64,000 bases of DNA, from NCBI RefSeq assembly GCF_002979775.1, contig NZ_PCPR01000017.1:1-64000 (forward strand). The letters run 5' to 3'. Below are positions 16,989 through 25,441 of the stretch, piece by piece; the first letter of the stretch is position 1, and each line of letters starts with the position of its first letter. The DNA comes from Arthrobacter sp. MYb23 (lineage in GTDB: Bacteria > Actinomycetota > Actinomycetes > Actinomycetales > Micrococcaceae). Below the pieces are notes generated by a model. That model was not told the origin of the DNA. It saw only the letters and a program-made list of their open reading frames with translations, and ran no database searches. The position numbers and the translations under genes are program-made.

Positions 16989-18587
16989 ATGAACACGCAC
17001 TTAACCCCTCAACGGCCGCGCCGCCGGCTGCGACAGGCAGTAGCCCTCGCAGCAGCGGCCGGCGTGGCCGGCAGCATCCTGCTGGTGACGCCTGCCGCGC
17101 AGGCCAACCTGCCGGCCGATCCGCCGTCGAGCACCATGCCGGCACCCACGCCCGGCTTCCCGCTGCCAACCACCCACACGCAGCAGGCATATGATCCCGC
17201 GGCAGACTTCACGTCCAAGTGGACGCGAGCCGACGCCAAGCAGATCATGGCCCAGAGCAACCCCAATGTTGCCCCTGGACAGAACTCCATGAGCCCCGAC
17301 GTCACCATGCCGGAAATCCCCAAGGATTTCCCAGCCATGAACGACGACGTCTGGGTATGGGACACATGGTCCCTGACGGACGAGAAGGCCAACCAGATCA
17401 GCTACAAGGGCTGGGATGTCATCTTCTCCCTGGTTGCTGACCGGCACGCAGGCTATGGATTCGACCAGCGCCACTGGAACGCCAGGATTGGCTACTTCTT
17501 CCGCAAGACCAACGCCGATCCTGCCAAGGACAAATGGAACTACGGCGGGCACCTGTTCCTGGACAACACGTCCATCGGCAACACCGAATGGTCCGGTTCC
17601 ACGCGCCTCATGCAGGGCAACAAGATCAACGTCTTCTACACGGCAACCACGTTCTACGACGTCGCCGAGAGGAATGCGGGCGGCGGCGGGATCGCTCCGG
17701 ATGCCGCGATCGCCAAGGCACTGGGCAACATCCACGCCACCAAGGACGGCGTGACCTTCGACGGCTTCCAGCACACCAAGCTGCTGGAACCGGATGGAAA
17801 GCTGTACCAGAACAAAGCCCAGAACCCCGGTTTCGCGTTCCGTGACCCGTACACCTTCGCGGACCCGGCCCATCCGGGCAAAACCTTCATGGTCTTCGAA
17901 GGCAACACCGGCGGCACCCGTGGCTCCTACAAGTGCAAGCAGGAAGACCTCGGCTACCAGCCCGGCGACCCCAACGCCGAGTCGTTGGCCCAGGTCAACA
18001 GCACCGGCTCTTGGTATCAGACTGCCAACGTGGGCCTCGCCGTGGCGGACAACAAGGACCTCACCAAGTGGAGCTTCCTGCCGCCGATCCTCTCCGCCAA
18101 CTGCGTGAACGACCAGACTGAGCGTCCGCAGATCTTCATCCAAAACGAGAACGGCAAGAACAAGTACTACCTGTTCACCATCAGCCACCAGTTCACGTAT
18201 GCAGATGGAATGCGCGGCCCGGACGGCGTGTACGGCTTCGTCGGCAACGGCGTCCGCTCCGACTACCAGCCGGTCAACAACAGCGGCCTGGCCCTGGGCT
18301 CCCCCACGGACCTGAACATGCCGGCCAACGCGCCGGAAGGTCCGGACCCGCGTCAGAACGGCCGGCAGTTCCAGGCGTACTCGCACTATGTGCAGCCCGG
18401 CGGGCTCGTCCAGTCGTTCATTGACAACGTGGACGGCGTCCGCGGCGGCTCCCTGTCACCCACCGTGAAGATGAACTTCCAGGGCGGCGTGACACAAGTG
18501 GACCGCAGCTTCGGCCAGAACGGCCTTGGCCCGTTCGGTTACCTTCCCACCAACGTCCGAGTTGGCGGCGAAGGCCTCTACAAGTAA
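16989..18587 (+). CDS. Secreted levansucrase (GH68)
   Basis: An extracellular fructosyltransferase that splits sucrose and polymerises fructose to levan. The 532-aa precursor has a basic N-terminus (RPRRRLRQ), a hydrophobic core, and a probable cleavage after TPAAQA near residue 38. GH68 motifs are in order: VWVWDTWSL with the presumed nucleophile Asp, EWSGSTRL, AFRDPYTF with the transition-state-stabilising Asp of the RDP motif, and QTERPQIF with the acid/base Glu. The length fits a single-domain GH68 enzyme without extra modules. The ATG 16989 has a GAGAAGAG purine run upstream. A fructan hydrolase follows 92 bp downstream, making a synthesis/degradation pair probably repressed through the operator at 16708. 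Confidence 0.9.
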   Translation: MNTHLTPQRPRRRLRQAVALAAAAGVAGSILLVTPAAQANLPADPPSSTMPAPTPGFPLPTTHTQQAYDPAADFTSKWTRADAKQIMAQSNPNVAPGQNSMSPDVTMPEIPKDFPAMNDDVWVWDTWSLTDEKANQISYKGWDVIFSLVADRHAGYGFDQRHWNARIGYFFRKTNADPAKDKWNYGGHLFLDNTSIGNTEWSGSTRLMQGNKINVFYTATTFYDVAERNAGGGGIAPDAAIAKALGNIHATKDGVTFDGFQHTKLLEPDGKLYQNKAQNPGFAFRDPYTFADPAHPGKTFMVFEGNTGGTRGSYKCKQEDLGYQPGDPNAESLAQVNSTGSWYQTANVGLAVADNKDLTKWSFLPPILSANCVNDQTERPQIFIQNENGKNKYYLFTISHQFTYADGMRGPDGVYGFVGNGVRSDYQPVNNSGLALGSPTDLNMPANAPEGPDPRQNGRQFQAYSHYVQPGGLVQSFIDNVDGVRGGSLSPTVKMNFQGGVTQVDRSFGQNGLGPFGYLPTNVRVGGEGLYK

Positions 18588-18614
18588 GCAGCAACACCCC
18601 GGCCGCCAGGCCAC

Positions 18615-18654
18615 GGCAGGGGTGACCGGTCCCGCGCGGACCGGCACCCCTGCC
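18615..18654 (+). terminator. Hairpin between levansucrase and fructan hydrolase genes
   Basis: GGCAGGGGTGACCGGTCC (18615-18632) pairs with GGACCGGCACCCCTGCC (18638-18654), with one bulge and a loop of five bases. There is no T tract, so it may attenuate or stabilise the upstream message rather than fully terminate it. Confidence 0.5.
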
Positions 18655-18679
18655 ACCCCCAACCCCCAGGATCTTCCCC

Positions 18680-20299
18680 ATGACTTTTCCCAGCCCCCAC
18701 CTTTCGCGCCGCCAGATGCTGGCCGCAAGTGCCGCCGTCGTGGTCGCCTTCTCCGCCGCTTCCTGCACTCAGACGGAACGCCCGACGCCGGTCCCCGCCC
18801 CCGGCGGCCACCGGCCCTCCCCTTCGGACCCATGGCGGCCCACTGCTCACCTGACTGCTGAGAAGAACTGGCTCAATGATCCCAACGGCCTCGTCTATCA
18901 CGACGGCACCTACCATGCCTTCTACCAGTACAACCCTCACGGGAACACGTGGGGCAACATGTCCTGGGGCCACTCCACCAGCCAGGATCTGATCCACTGG
19001 GAACAGCAGCCCGTCGCCTTGGAAGCGAATCCGGAAGAAGAGATCTTCTCCGGCTGCATTGTGATGGACAAGAACAACGCTTCCGGCCTGGGCTCTGCGG
19101 AAAACCCGCCCATGGTGGCCCTGTACACCAGCGCCTACGGGAAGAACGGCGCGCTGCCTCAAGGCTCGCAAGCCCAATCTGTTGCCTTCAGCGTGGACGG
19201 AGGTGCCTCGTGGCGAAAGTACCAAGGCAACCCCGTCCTGAACCTGGCGCCCACCAACAACAACTTCCGCGACCCCAAAATTACCTGGTACGAGCCCGGC
19301 CGCTACTGGGTAATGACAACCGTGGTGGCCGACGCCCAGGTAGTCAAAATGTTCAAGTCCCGGGACCTCCTCCACTGGGAATACCTCAGTGATTTCTCCG
19401 GACTCGGCGCCCAGGGAGGCCTCTGGGAAGTGCCGGAACTTATCCACATGGACGTGGCGGACTCCACGGCCAAAAAGTGGGTGATGCTGCTGAGCATCAA
19501 CCCCGGCGGCATTGCCGGCGGATCGGGCATGCAGTACTTCGTGGGCGAATTCGACGGCACCCACTTTACGGCCGAGAATGCGGCCGCTCCCGACGCGCCC
19601 CTCACCGAATCCCAGTGGCTGGACCACGGAGCCGACTACTACGCCGCGAACTCCATCTCCGGCGCGCCCGGGGACAAACCCGTGCTCCTGGGGTGGATGG
19701 GCAACTGGGACTACGCCCAGGATGTGCCCACCACACCGTGGCGCGGCTCCATGGCAATTCCCCGTGAACTCACCTTGGTTAAGGGTGGGAAGCGGTTTGA
19801 GTTGCGATCCTCCATAGCCGGCGTGGCACGGGAGACGCTGGAACGCTTCGGTGAGGTAAGGAGCAAGAACCTCACGGTCGGCTCCTCACCGAAGGACTTG
19901 GGCCCGGACTTCCAGGGACGCACCCAGCTGATCGAGCTGGACATGGACCTGACGTCTGCTCGCGAAGCAGGCGTTCGCCTCCGCCATTCATCCGACTCCG
20001 AGTCTGGGCTGCGCATCTCCTATACCAAGGAAACAGGCACCGTCAGGGTGGATCGTTCACAGGCCGGAACCAGCAACTTCTCCGCGAAGTTCAGCCCATT
20101 TCATGAAGTGGCCCTGTCCTCTCCCGGGAGCAAGATCCATCTGACCATCCTCTTGGACTCATCCTCGGTGGAAGTCTTCGCCGGGGATGGAGCTGCAGTT
20201 CTTTCGGACACTTTCTTCCCGGACTGGGACAACGTAGGGGCCTCGGCGTTCAGCATGGACGGCGACACCATCATTTCCGTGCAATCCCACTCCCTCTGA
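18680..20299 (+). CDS. Exported GH32 lipoprotein (levanase / fructan beta-fructosidase or invertase)
   Basis: A glycoside hydrolase family 32 enzyme releasing fructose from levan, inulin or sucrose outside the cell. The 539-aa protein carries SRRQMLAAS, a twin-arginine-like motif, followed by a hydrophobic stretch and the lipobox SAAS|C, so it is probably a Tat-exported lipoprotein. The catalytic elements are NWLNDPNGL (nucleophile Asp), FRDPKITWY (transition-state Asp) and WEVPELI (acid/base Glu). A C-terminal beta-sandwich includes SSVEVFAGDG. A Pro-rich linker lies between the lipid anchor and the catalytic domain. With the adjacent levansucrase it should let the cell bank and later reuse extracellular fructan. 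The exact bond preference cannot be read from sequence. Confidence 0.87.
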   Translation: MTFPSPHLSRRQMLAASAAVVVAFSAASCTQTERPTPVPAPGGHRPSPSDPWRPTAHLTAEKNWLNDPNGLVYHDGTYHAFYQYNPHGNTWGNMSWGHSTSQDLIHWEQQPVALEANPEEEIFSGCIVMDKNNASGLGSAENPPMVALYTSAYGKNGALPQGSQAQSVAFSVDGGASWRKYQGNPVLNLAPTNNNFRDPKITWYEPGRYWVMTTVVADAQVVKMFKSRDLLHWEYLSDFSGLGAQGGLWEVPELIHMDVADSTAKKWVMLLSINPGGIAGGSGMQYFVGEFDGTHFTAENAAAPDAPLTESQWLDHGADYYAANSISGAPGDKPVLLGWMGNWDYAQDVPTTPWRGSMAIPRELTLVKGGKRFELRSSIAGVARETLERFGEVRSKNLTVGSSPKDLGPDFQGRTQLIELDMDLTSAREAGVRLRHSSDSESGLRISYTKETGTVRVDRSQAGTSNFSAKFSPFHEVALSSPGSKIHLTILLDSSSVEVFAGDGAAVLSDTFFPDWDNVGASAFSMDGDTIISVQSHSL

Positions 20300-20300
20300 A

Positions 20301-20365
20301 GCAACGCGGGGTCAGATATGGCCCATTACGACCCTGTTTAGGGGCCATATCTGACCCCGCGTTGC
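20301..20365. terminator. Perfect 24-bp inverted repeat upstream of the phosphohexomutase gene
   Basis: Arms 20301-20324 and 20342-20365 are exact complements around a 17-base spacer. The hairpin begins two bases after the GH32 stop and ends 34 bases before the next start. It most likely terminates the levan operon. The long perfect arms with a fixed spacer also resemble a dispersed intergenic repeat. Confidence 0.65.
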
Positions 20366-20399
20366 CCTTGCCGTGCGCAATGAGGATAGTTTGGTCCCT

Positions 20400-22145
20400 A
20401 TGACATCCAGCGATGCCGCATTTGAACAGCTGATCACCGACGCCCGCCAATGGGCTTCCCAAGACCCGGACCCGGCGACGGCGACTGCTCTCGTTGAGCT
20501 GACCGATCTCGCCCGCGGCGGTGATGCGGGAGCAACGCAGGAACTGGGCGACAGCTTCAACGGCACCCTGCAGTTCGGCACTGCCGGCCTTCGGGCAGCA
20601 CTCGGTCCGGGCCCCAACCGGATGAACCGCGTCGTCGTCCGCAGGGCGGCGGCAGGCCTCGCCGCTTTCCTCACCGAGACGGTGGCCGCAGCTGCGCCCG
20701 GAACCCAGCCACGCGCCGTCGTCGGCTTCGATGCCCGCTACAACTCGGACATCTTCGCCCAGGAAACCGCGGCGATCTTTGCGGCAGCAGGCATCGAAAC
20801 CTTCCTGATGCCGTCAGCACTTCCGACGCCGTTGCTCGCCTTCGCGGTCCGGTCACTGGATTGCGACGGTGGCGTGATGGTCACAGCGAGCCACAACCCG
20901 CCGCAGGACAACGGTTACAAGGTGTACCTCGGACGGCACGCCGTTTCCGAGAGCGGACGCGGTTCGCAGATCGTCGCGCCGTACGACGTGCAGATCGCTG
21001 CCAAAATCGAAGCCGTGGGTGCGTTGGATTCGATCGCGCTGGCAGAGGACGGCTGGACCGTGCTGCCCACCTCCATCGCGGCCGACTATGAAGGCGCCAT
21101 GGCGGGCTTGGTGGATCGGGAACATTTCCCGGCCCGGGACCTCAAGATCGTCCTGACCCCCATGCATGGTGTCGGCGGCGAAACGGCTGTCTCTGTCCTG
21201 AATGCCGCAGGCTTCACGGATGTCACTCTGGTGGCCGAACAGGCCGAGCCGGACCCGGACTTCCCCACCGTCGCGTTCCCCAACCCGGAAGAACCCGGCG
21301 CCCTGGACCTGGCCCTTGCGGCTGCAGCCGACTCGGGCGCCGACCTTGTTGTGGCCAACGACCCCGACGCCGATCGCGCTGCGGTTGCTGCGCTGGATCC
21401 CGCCACGGGAGCCTGGCGGATGCTCCGCGGAGACGAAGTAGGAGCGCTCCTGGGCGCGCACGTCGTGGCACGCATGGCTGCCGCAGCCGGGGATGAGCCG
21501 CAAACGGGCGTCTTCGCCAACTCGATCGTTTCCTCGCGCCTGCTGTCCCGGATTGCCGCTGCAGCAGGCTACGCCCACGAGGAAACCCTCACCGGGTTCA
21601 AGTGGATTTCACGGGTCCCCGGCCTCACCTACGGGTATGAGGAAGCTTTGGGATACTGCGTGGCGCCGGATCTGGTGCGGGACAAGGACGGAATTTCAGC
21701 GGCAGTGCTGATCGCTGAACTTGCTGCAACAGCCAAGGCCGACGGCAAGACCATCTTTGACACCCTTGATGACCTGTACTTGGTACACGGACTGCATGCG
21801 AGCGACCAGCTCAGTATCCGCGTAGCCGATTTGGGCCTGTTGGACGCCATGATGAACCGCCTCCGGGTCAATCCACCGGAGGCATTCGGAGGCTCCGTCG
21901 TCGAGGTTTTCACTGATCTTGCCGAGGGAAGCGAAGCCCTGCCTGCAACGGACGGTCTGCTGTACCTTACGCGGGACCAGAGCCGCGTCATCATTCGCCC
22001 CAGCGGCACAGAGCCGAAACTCAAGTGCTATCTGGAAGTCATCCAAGCGGTGGAATCCGCAGCGGAACTTGCCGCTGCGCGCCAAGCAGCACGAACGTCC
22101 CTGGATGATGTTCTCAGGGACGTCCGCGAAGCATTGGGTTTGTAA
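20400..22145 (+). CDS. pmmB: Phosphoglucomutase/phosphomannomutase family protein (PmmB-like)
   Basis: Moves phosphate between C1 and C6 (or C1 and C5 for pentoses) of a sugar phosphate. The 581-aa protein has the active-site loop TASHNPPQDNGYKVY with phosphoserine Ser164, the Mg2+ loop DPDADR (residues 321-326), the sugar loop GFKWISRV, and the phosphate-binding loop RPSGTEPKLKCYLE. The extended N-terminus and length fit the PGM2/PmmB branch, which includes phosphopentomutases. Next to a purine nucleoside phosphorylase locus, a phosphopentomutase role linking ribose-1-phosphate to ribose-5-phosphate is attractive but unproven. ATG 20400 is preferred; GATAGT (20384-20389) may be a -10 giving a very short leader. 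Confidence 0.85.
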   Translation: MTSSDAAFEQLITDARQWASQDPDPATATALVELTDLARGGDAGATQELGDSFNGTLQFGTAGLRAALGPGPNRMNRVVVRRAAAGLAAFLTETVAAAAPGTQPRAVVGFDARYNSDIFAQETAAIFAAAGIETFLMPSALPTPLLAFAVRSLDCDGGVMVTASHNPPQDNGYKVYLGRHAVSESGRGSQIVAPYDVQIAAKIEAVGALDSIALAEDGWTVLPTSIAADYEGAMAGLVDREHFPARDLKIVLTPMHGVGGETAVSVLNAAGFTDVTLVAEQAEPDPDFPTVAFPNPEEPGALDLALAAAADSGADLVVANDPDADRAAVAALDPATGAWRMLRGDEVGALLGAHVVARMAAAAGDEPQTGVFANSIVSSRLLSRIAAAAGYAHEETLTGFKWISRVPGLTYGYEEALGYCVAPDLVRDKDGISAAVLIAELAATAKADGKTIFDTLDDLYLVHGLHASDQLSIRVADLGLLDAMMNRLRVNPPEAFGGSVVEVFTDLAEGSEALPATDGLLYLTRDQSRVIIRPSGTEPKLKCYLEVIQAVESAAELAAARQAARTSLDDVLRDVREALGL

Positions 22146-22150
22146 GACTC

Positions 22151-22519
22151 TTAGAGTTCAACCTCAATGAAGCCATCCACCAAGCGGGTGGCAAAGGCTT
22201 CGAGCGTGAGCTCCGGGTTGGTGAAGCATTCACCGGTTTCGAGGTCGTAGACCTCTTTGTGCAGCGGCGACGCAATGGTGGGCCTGCTTCCACGGGAGCC
22301 GATGATGCCGCGGGCCATCACATTGGCGAGCGTCGCCGGATCCTGCTGGGCCACAGCAAAGACCTCGGTGGGCGCCGTGCGGAACAGCGCAACCTGGCGT
22401 CCGGCGATCAGCGCAGCTTCGCCCCAGGCAACTTCGAGTTCGTCCACCGGGCAAACACGCTGCCAGGTGGCGGTAGCGGTGGCGGACAGGTTTTCGGCCC
22501 GGTCCAGAATTACGGTCAT
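22151..22519 (-). CDS. nirD: Nitrite reductase [NAD(P)H] small subunit
   Basis: The small partner of NirB in cytosolic assimilatory nitrite reductase. The 122-aa protein has a Rieske-like fold (WQRVCPVDELEVAWGEAALI; QVALFRT; ARGIIGSRGSRPTIASPLH; FDLETGECF-like ending YDLETGECF) but, as usual in NirD, lacks the paired CxH/CxxH cluster ligands, so it should bind no Fe-S cluster. ATG 22519 has GAGAGGGG a few bases upstream. Unusually it does not follow nirB: it faces away from it across a 282-bp region holding the GlnR-like array, and is convergent with the mutase gene, whose stop lies only 5 bp away. Confidence 0.88.
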   Translation of the reverse strand: MTVILDRAENLSATATATWQRVCPVDELEVAWGEAALIAGRQVALFRTAPTEVFAVAQQDPATLANVMARGIIGSRGSRPTIASPLHKEVYDLETGECFTNPELTLEAFATRLVDGFIEVEL

Positions 22520-22674
22520 TTCAGCCCCTCTCACTGTGTCCGGGTGCTGGCATTTTCCACCGTCACTCCCCCGGACCTGGCCACGCTTGCGGCCACTCCT
22601 CCACGCTAGGACGGGGGTGTTTCAACAGCGGTGCGCGTTTGTGTCCAACGCGTAAAAGAGACCTCACGCCGCCG

Positions 22675-22734
22675 GAAATGGTTTCGTGATGCAGAAGTTA
22701 AGATCACGAAACATAAGGGAAACTGAAGCGAAAC
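22675..22734. promoter_or_regulatory. Six-fold GlnR-type binding array between nirD and nirB
   Basis: Six pentamers start exactly 11 bp apart: GAAAT 22675, GTGAT 22686, GTTAA 22697, GAAAC 22708, GAAAC 22719, GAAAC 22730. They fit the actinobacterial GlnR pattern of gTnAC and GaAAc half-sites separated by six bases. The array overlaps a perfect inverted repeat GTTTCGTGAT-n12-ATCACGAAAC (22681-22712). It ends 67 bases before nirB, just upstream of a possible -10 TAGGCT (22745-22750), and can serve both divergent genes. Confidence 0.75.
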
Positions 22735-22801
22735 TGCCCGTCCCTAGGCTGGAACCACAAGTTGCGACAGATCCGTCTGCAACATCTGCGAAAGGCCACC
22801 A

Positions 22802-25432
22802 GTGACCGGACACACTTCAAGTACAGAGAACCTGCGCCGCATCGTCGTCGTCGGCGGCGGTCCTGCCGCCCACCGCTTCGCCGATGCCATGGTCAACCGC
22901 GGACTTGAAGGTTGGCAGGTTACGGTGCTGACCGAAGAAGCCCACCTCCCCTACGACCGTGTGGCGCTGAGCAAGGCCCTGACGGAAACCGGCGTGGACC
23001 TCACCCTGGGCGACGCGTCCATGTGGGACCACGAAGCCCTCACGCTCAAGACCGGCGAGCGCGCCGTCAAAATCGATGCTGTTGCCAAGAGCGTCCTCAC
23101 GGCTGCAGGCAACAAGTATGAATACGACCATCTGGTGGTCGCCTCGGGTTCGGATGCAGCCCGTCTCCCTATCCCCGGCGCGGAACACACCCACGTTTAC
23201 CGGACGCTCGAAGACGTTTGGGCCATTAACAAGGCCATTGCCGGGCTCACCGAAAAGCTGGGACGCAAGGTTAACGCTGTCACCATCGGTGGTGGACTGC
23301 TGGGGCTCGAGTCCGCTGCCGGCACCGAGCAGCTGGGTGCTACCCCGGTCGTCATCAACGGCTCACCCTGGCTCATGAACACCCAGTTGGACGAAGGCGC
23401 AGGGCAAGCCTTGGGCCGACTGATCGAGGCCAAGGGCTTCGAAGTTCACGGCGGCGTGTTCCCCTCCGAGGTTGTTACTGACGACGACGGCAATGTCACC
23501 GGAGTCCTCATGGCTGACGGCCGCACCATCGACGCCGACCTCGTGATCGTTGCCATCGGCGTCAGGCCCCGCGACGATCTCTTCCGCGCAGCTGAAGGCG
23601 AAGAGCAGCTCTTCAGCCTGGGCCAGCGCGGCGGCGTGGTCATCAATGATTTCTGTGCCACCGAAGTGGACGGCATCTGGGCCATCGGCGAAGTAGCGAA
23701 CTTTGAAGGCATGTGCCTGGGCCTCGTGGCTCCGGCCAACACCATGGCCGAGATCGTAGCTGATCGCCTGCACGGCGGCGAAGCAACGTTCCCGGGCTTT
23801 GACACTGCCACCAAGCTCAAGTTGTCCGGCGTTGATGTTGCCAGCTTCGGTGATGCCTTTGCCCGGACGGAACATTCCCTGGAGATCGTCTACGCCGATC
23901 CCGCTCGTGGCGTGTACCAGAAGATTGTCACCACCGATGATGCCAAGACCCTTCTGGGTGGCATCTTCGTAGGCGACGCTTCCCCTTACATGAGCCTCCG
24001 TCCGCTCCTGGGCCGCGAACTCTCTGCAGAACCGGGCGCCTACCTGAGTGCTGCCGGTGGTGGGGAGGCTCCTGAGACCGAGCTTCCTGACGATGCCATC
24101 CTGTGTTCCTGCAACAACGTAGCTGCCGGCACCATCCGCGACACCATCAACGGCTGCGGCTCCTGCGAAGGAAACGCTCCAGTTCAGGAGCTCGGCGAAC
24201 TCAAGGGTTGCACCCGCGCCGGCACTCAGTGTGGTTCCTGTGTACCCATGCTCAAGAAGCTGATGGAAGGCGAACTGAAGAAGTCCGGCATCGAGGTCTC
24301 CAAGGCACTCTGCGAGCACATCAGCCTGTCCCGCCAGGAACTCTTCGACGCTATCCGCGTCCTTGAATTGACCTCCTTTGAAGAGATCATGGCCAAGTAC
24401 GGCACGGGCGCGGGCTGCGATATCTGCAAGCCGACCATCGCCTCCATCCTGGCCAGCCAGCACTCCGCCTACGTCCTGGACGCCGGACGTGGCTCGCTGC
24501 AGGACACTAACGACCGCGCTTTGGCGAACATGCAGAAGGACGGCACCTACTCGGTGGTCCCCCGCATCGCCGGTGGTGAGATCACACCCAAGGGCCTCGG
24601 AGTCATTGCGGCCGTGGCTGAGAAATACAACCTCTACACAAAGATCACCGGTGGCCAGCGCATCGATATGTTCGGCGCCCGCTTGGAGGAATTGCCGGAC
24701 ATCTGGAAGGAACTGGTGGACGCTGGCTTCGAATCCGGCCAAGCCTACGGAAAGAGCCTCCGCACGGTGAAGTCCTGTGTGGGCTCCACGTGGTGCCGGT
24801 TCGGCGTGCAGGATTCGGTGGCCATGGCCATTGCCCTGGAGCTTCGGTACCGCGGCCTCCGCAGCCCGCACAAGCTGAAGATGGGTGTCTCCGGTTGCGC
24901 CCGCGAATGTGCCGAGGCACGCGGCAAGGACGTGGGAGTGATTGCCACGGCCGATGGCTGGAACCTGTACGTAGGCGGTAATGGTGGCGCCACCCCGGCC
25001 CACGCAAAGCTCCTCGCCAAGGACCTGGACGACGAAACCCTGCTGAAGTACATCGACCGCTACCTCATGTACTACATCCGCACCGCTGACCGCCTCCAGC
25101 GCACCGCACGCTGGCAGGAAGAGCTCGACGGCGACATCAAGCACGTCGAGGAAGTAGTGGTCAACGACTCCCTGGGCATCGCAGAAGAGCTTGAGGCAGC
25201 CATGGCCAAGCACATCGACACCTACGAGGACGAGTGGGCCGAGACCCTGAAGGACCCGGAGCGCCTCCGCCGTTTCCGTTCGTTCGTGAACGCCCCCAAC
25301 CAGAAGGACGAGTCCATTTCCTTCGTTCCGGAGCGCGGCCAGATCCGACCGGCCACCAACGAGGAAAAGGGTGGCGTGCTCATTGCCTCCACCATCCCGG
25401 TCCGCAGCGAAACCGTCGGCGTAGAAAACTAG
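22802..25432 (+). CDS. nirB: Nitrite reductase [NAD(P)H] large subunit
   Basis: Reduces nitrite to ammonium with six electrons from NAD(P)H in the cytosol. The 876-aa protein contains an FAD fold (RIVVVGGGPAAHRFADAM), an NAD(P) fold (VTIGGGLLGLESAAG), IWAIGEVANFEG, and a BFD-like [2Fe-2S] domain with Cys435 and Cys437 (LCSCNNV) and GTQCGSC. A ferredoxin-like half domain and a siroheme/[4Fe-4S] domain with Cys659, Cys665, Cys699 and Cys703 (SCVGSTWC; SGCAREC) complete it. GTG 22802 has AAAGG about eight bases upstream. The uroporphyrinogen-III methyltransferase gene follows after 9 bp, consistent with supply of siroheme. Control by the array at 22675 is inferred. Confidence 0.93.
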   Translation: MTGHTSSTENLRRIVVVGGGPAAHRFADAMVNRGLEGWQVTVLTEEAHLPYDRVALSKALTETGVDLTLGDASMWDHEALTLKTGERAVKIDAVAKSVLTAAGNKYEYDHLVVASGSDAARLPIPGAEHTHVYRTLEDVWAINKAIAGLTEKLGRKVNAVTIGGGLLGLESAAGTEQLGATPVVINGSPWLMNTQLDEGAGQALGRLIEAKGFEVHGGVFPSEVVTDDDGNVTGVLMADGRTIDADLVIVAIGVRPRDDLFRAAEGEEQLFSLGQRGGVVINDFCATEVDGIWAIGEVANFEGMCLGLVAPANTMAEIVADRLHGGEATFPGFDTATKLKLSGVDVASFGDAFARTEHSLEIVYADPARGVYQKIVTTDDAKTLLGGIFVGDASPYMSLRPLLGRELSAEPGAYLSAAGGGEAPETELPDDAILCSCNNVAAGTIRDTINGCGSCEGNAPVQELGELKGCTRAGTQCGSCVPMLKKLMEGELKKSGIEVSKALCEHISLSRQELFDAIRVLELTSFEEIMAKYGTGAGCDICKPTIASILASQHSAYVLDAGRGSLQDTNDRALANMQKDGTYSVVPRIAGGEITPKGLGVIAAVAEKYNLYTKITGGQRIDMFGARLEELPDIWKELVDAGFESGQAYGKSLRTVKSCVGSTWCRFGVQDSVAMAIALELRYRGLRSPHKLKMGVSGCARECAEARGKDVGVIATADGWNLYVGGNGGATPAHAKLLAKDLDDETLLKYIDRYLMYYIRTADRLQRTARWQEELDGDIKHVEEVVVNDSLGIAEELEAAMAKHIDTYEDEWAETLKDPERLRRFRSFVNAPNQKDESISFVPERGQIRPATNEEKGGVLIASTIPVRSETVGVEN

Positions 25433-25441
25433 GGGTTCACC

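Noticed and set aside
22151..22519. nirD considered as a true Rieske ferredoxin
   Set aside because: The CxH and CxxH ligand pairs are absent, as usual for NirD, so no cluster is expected.
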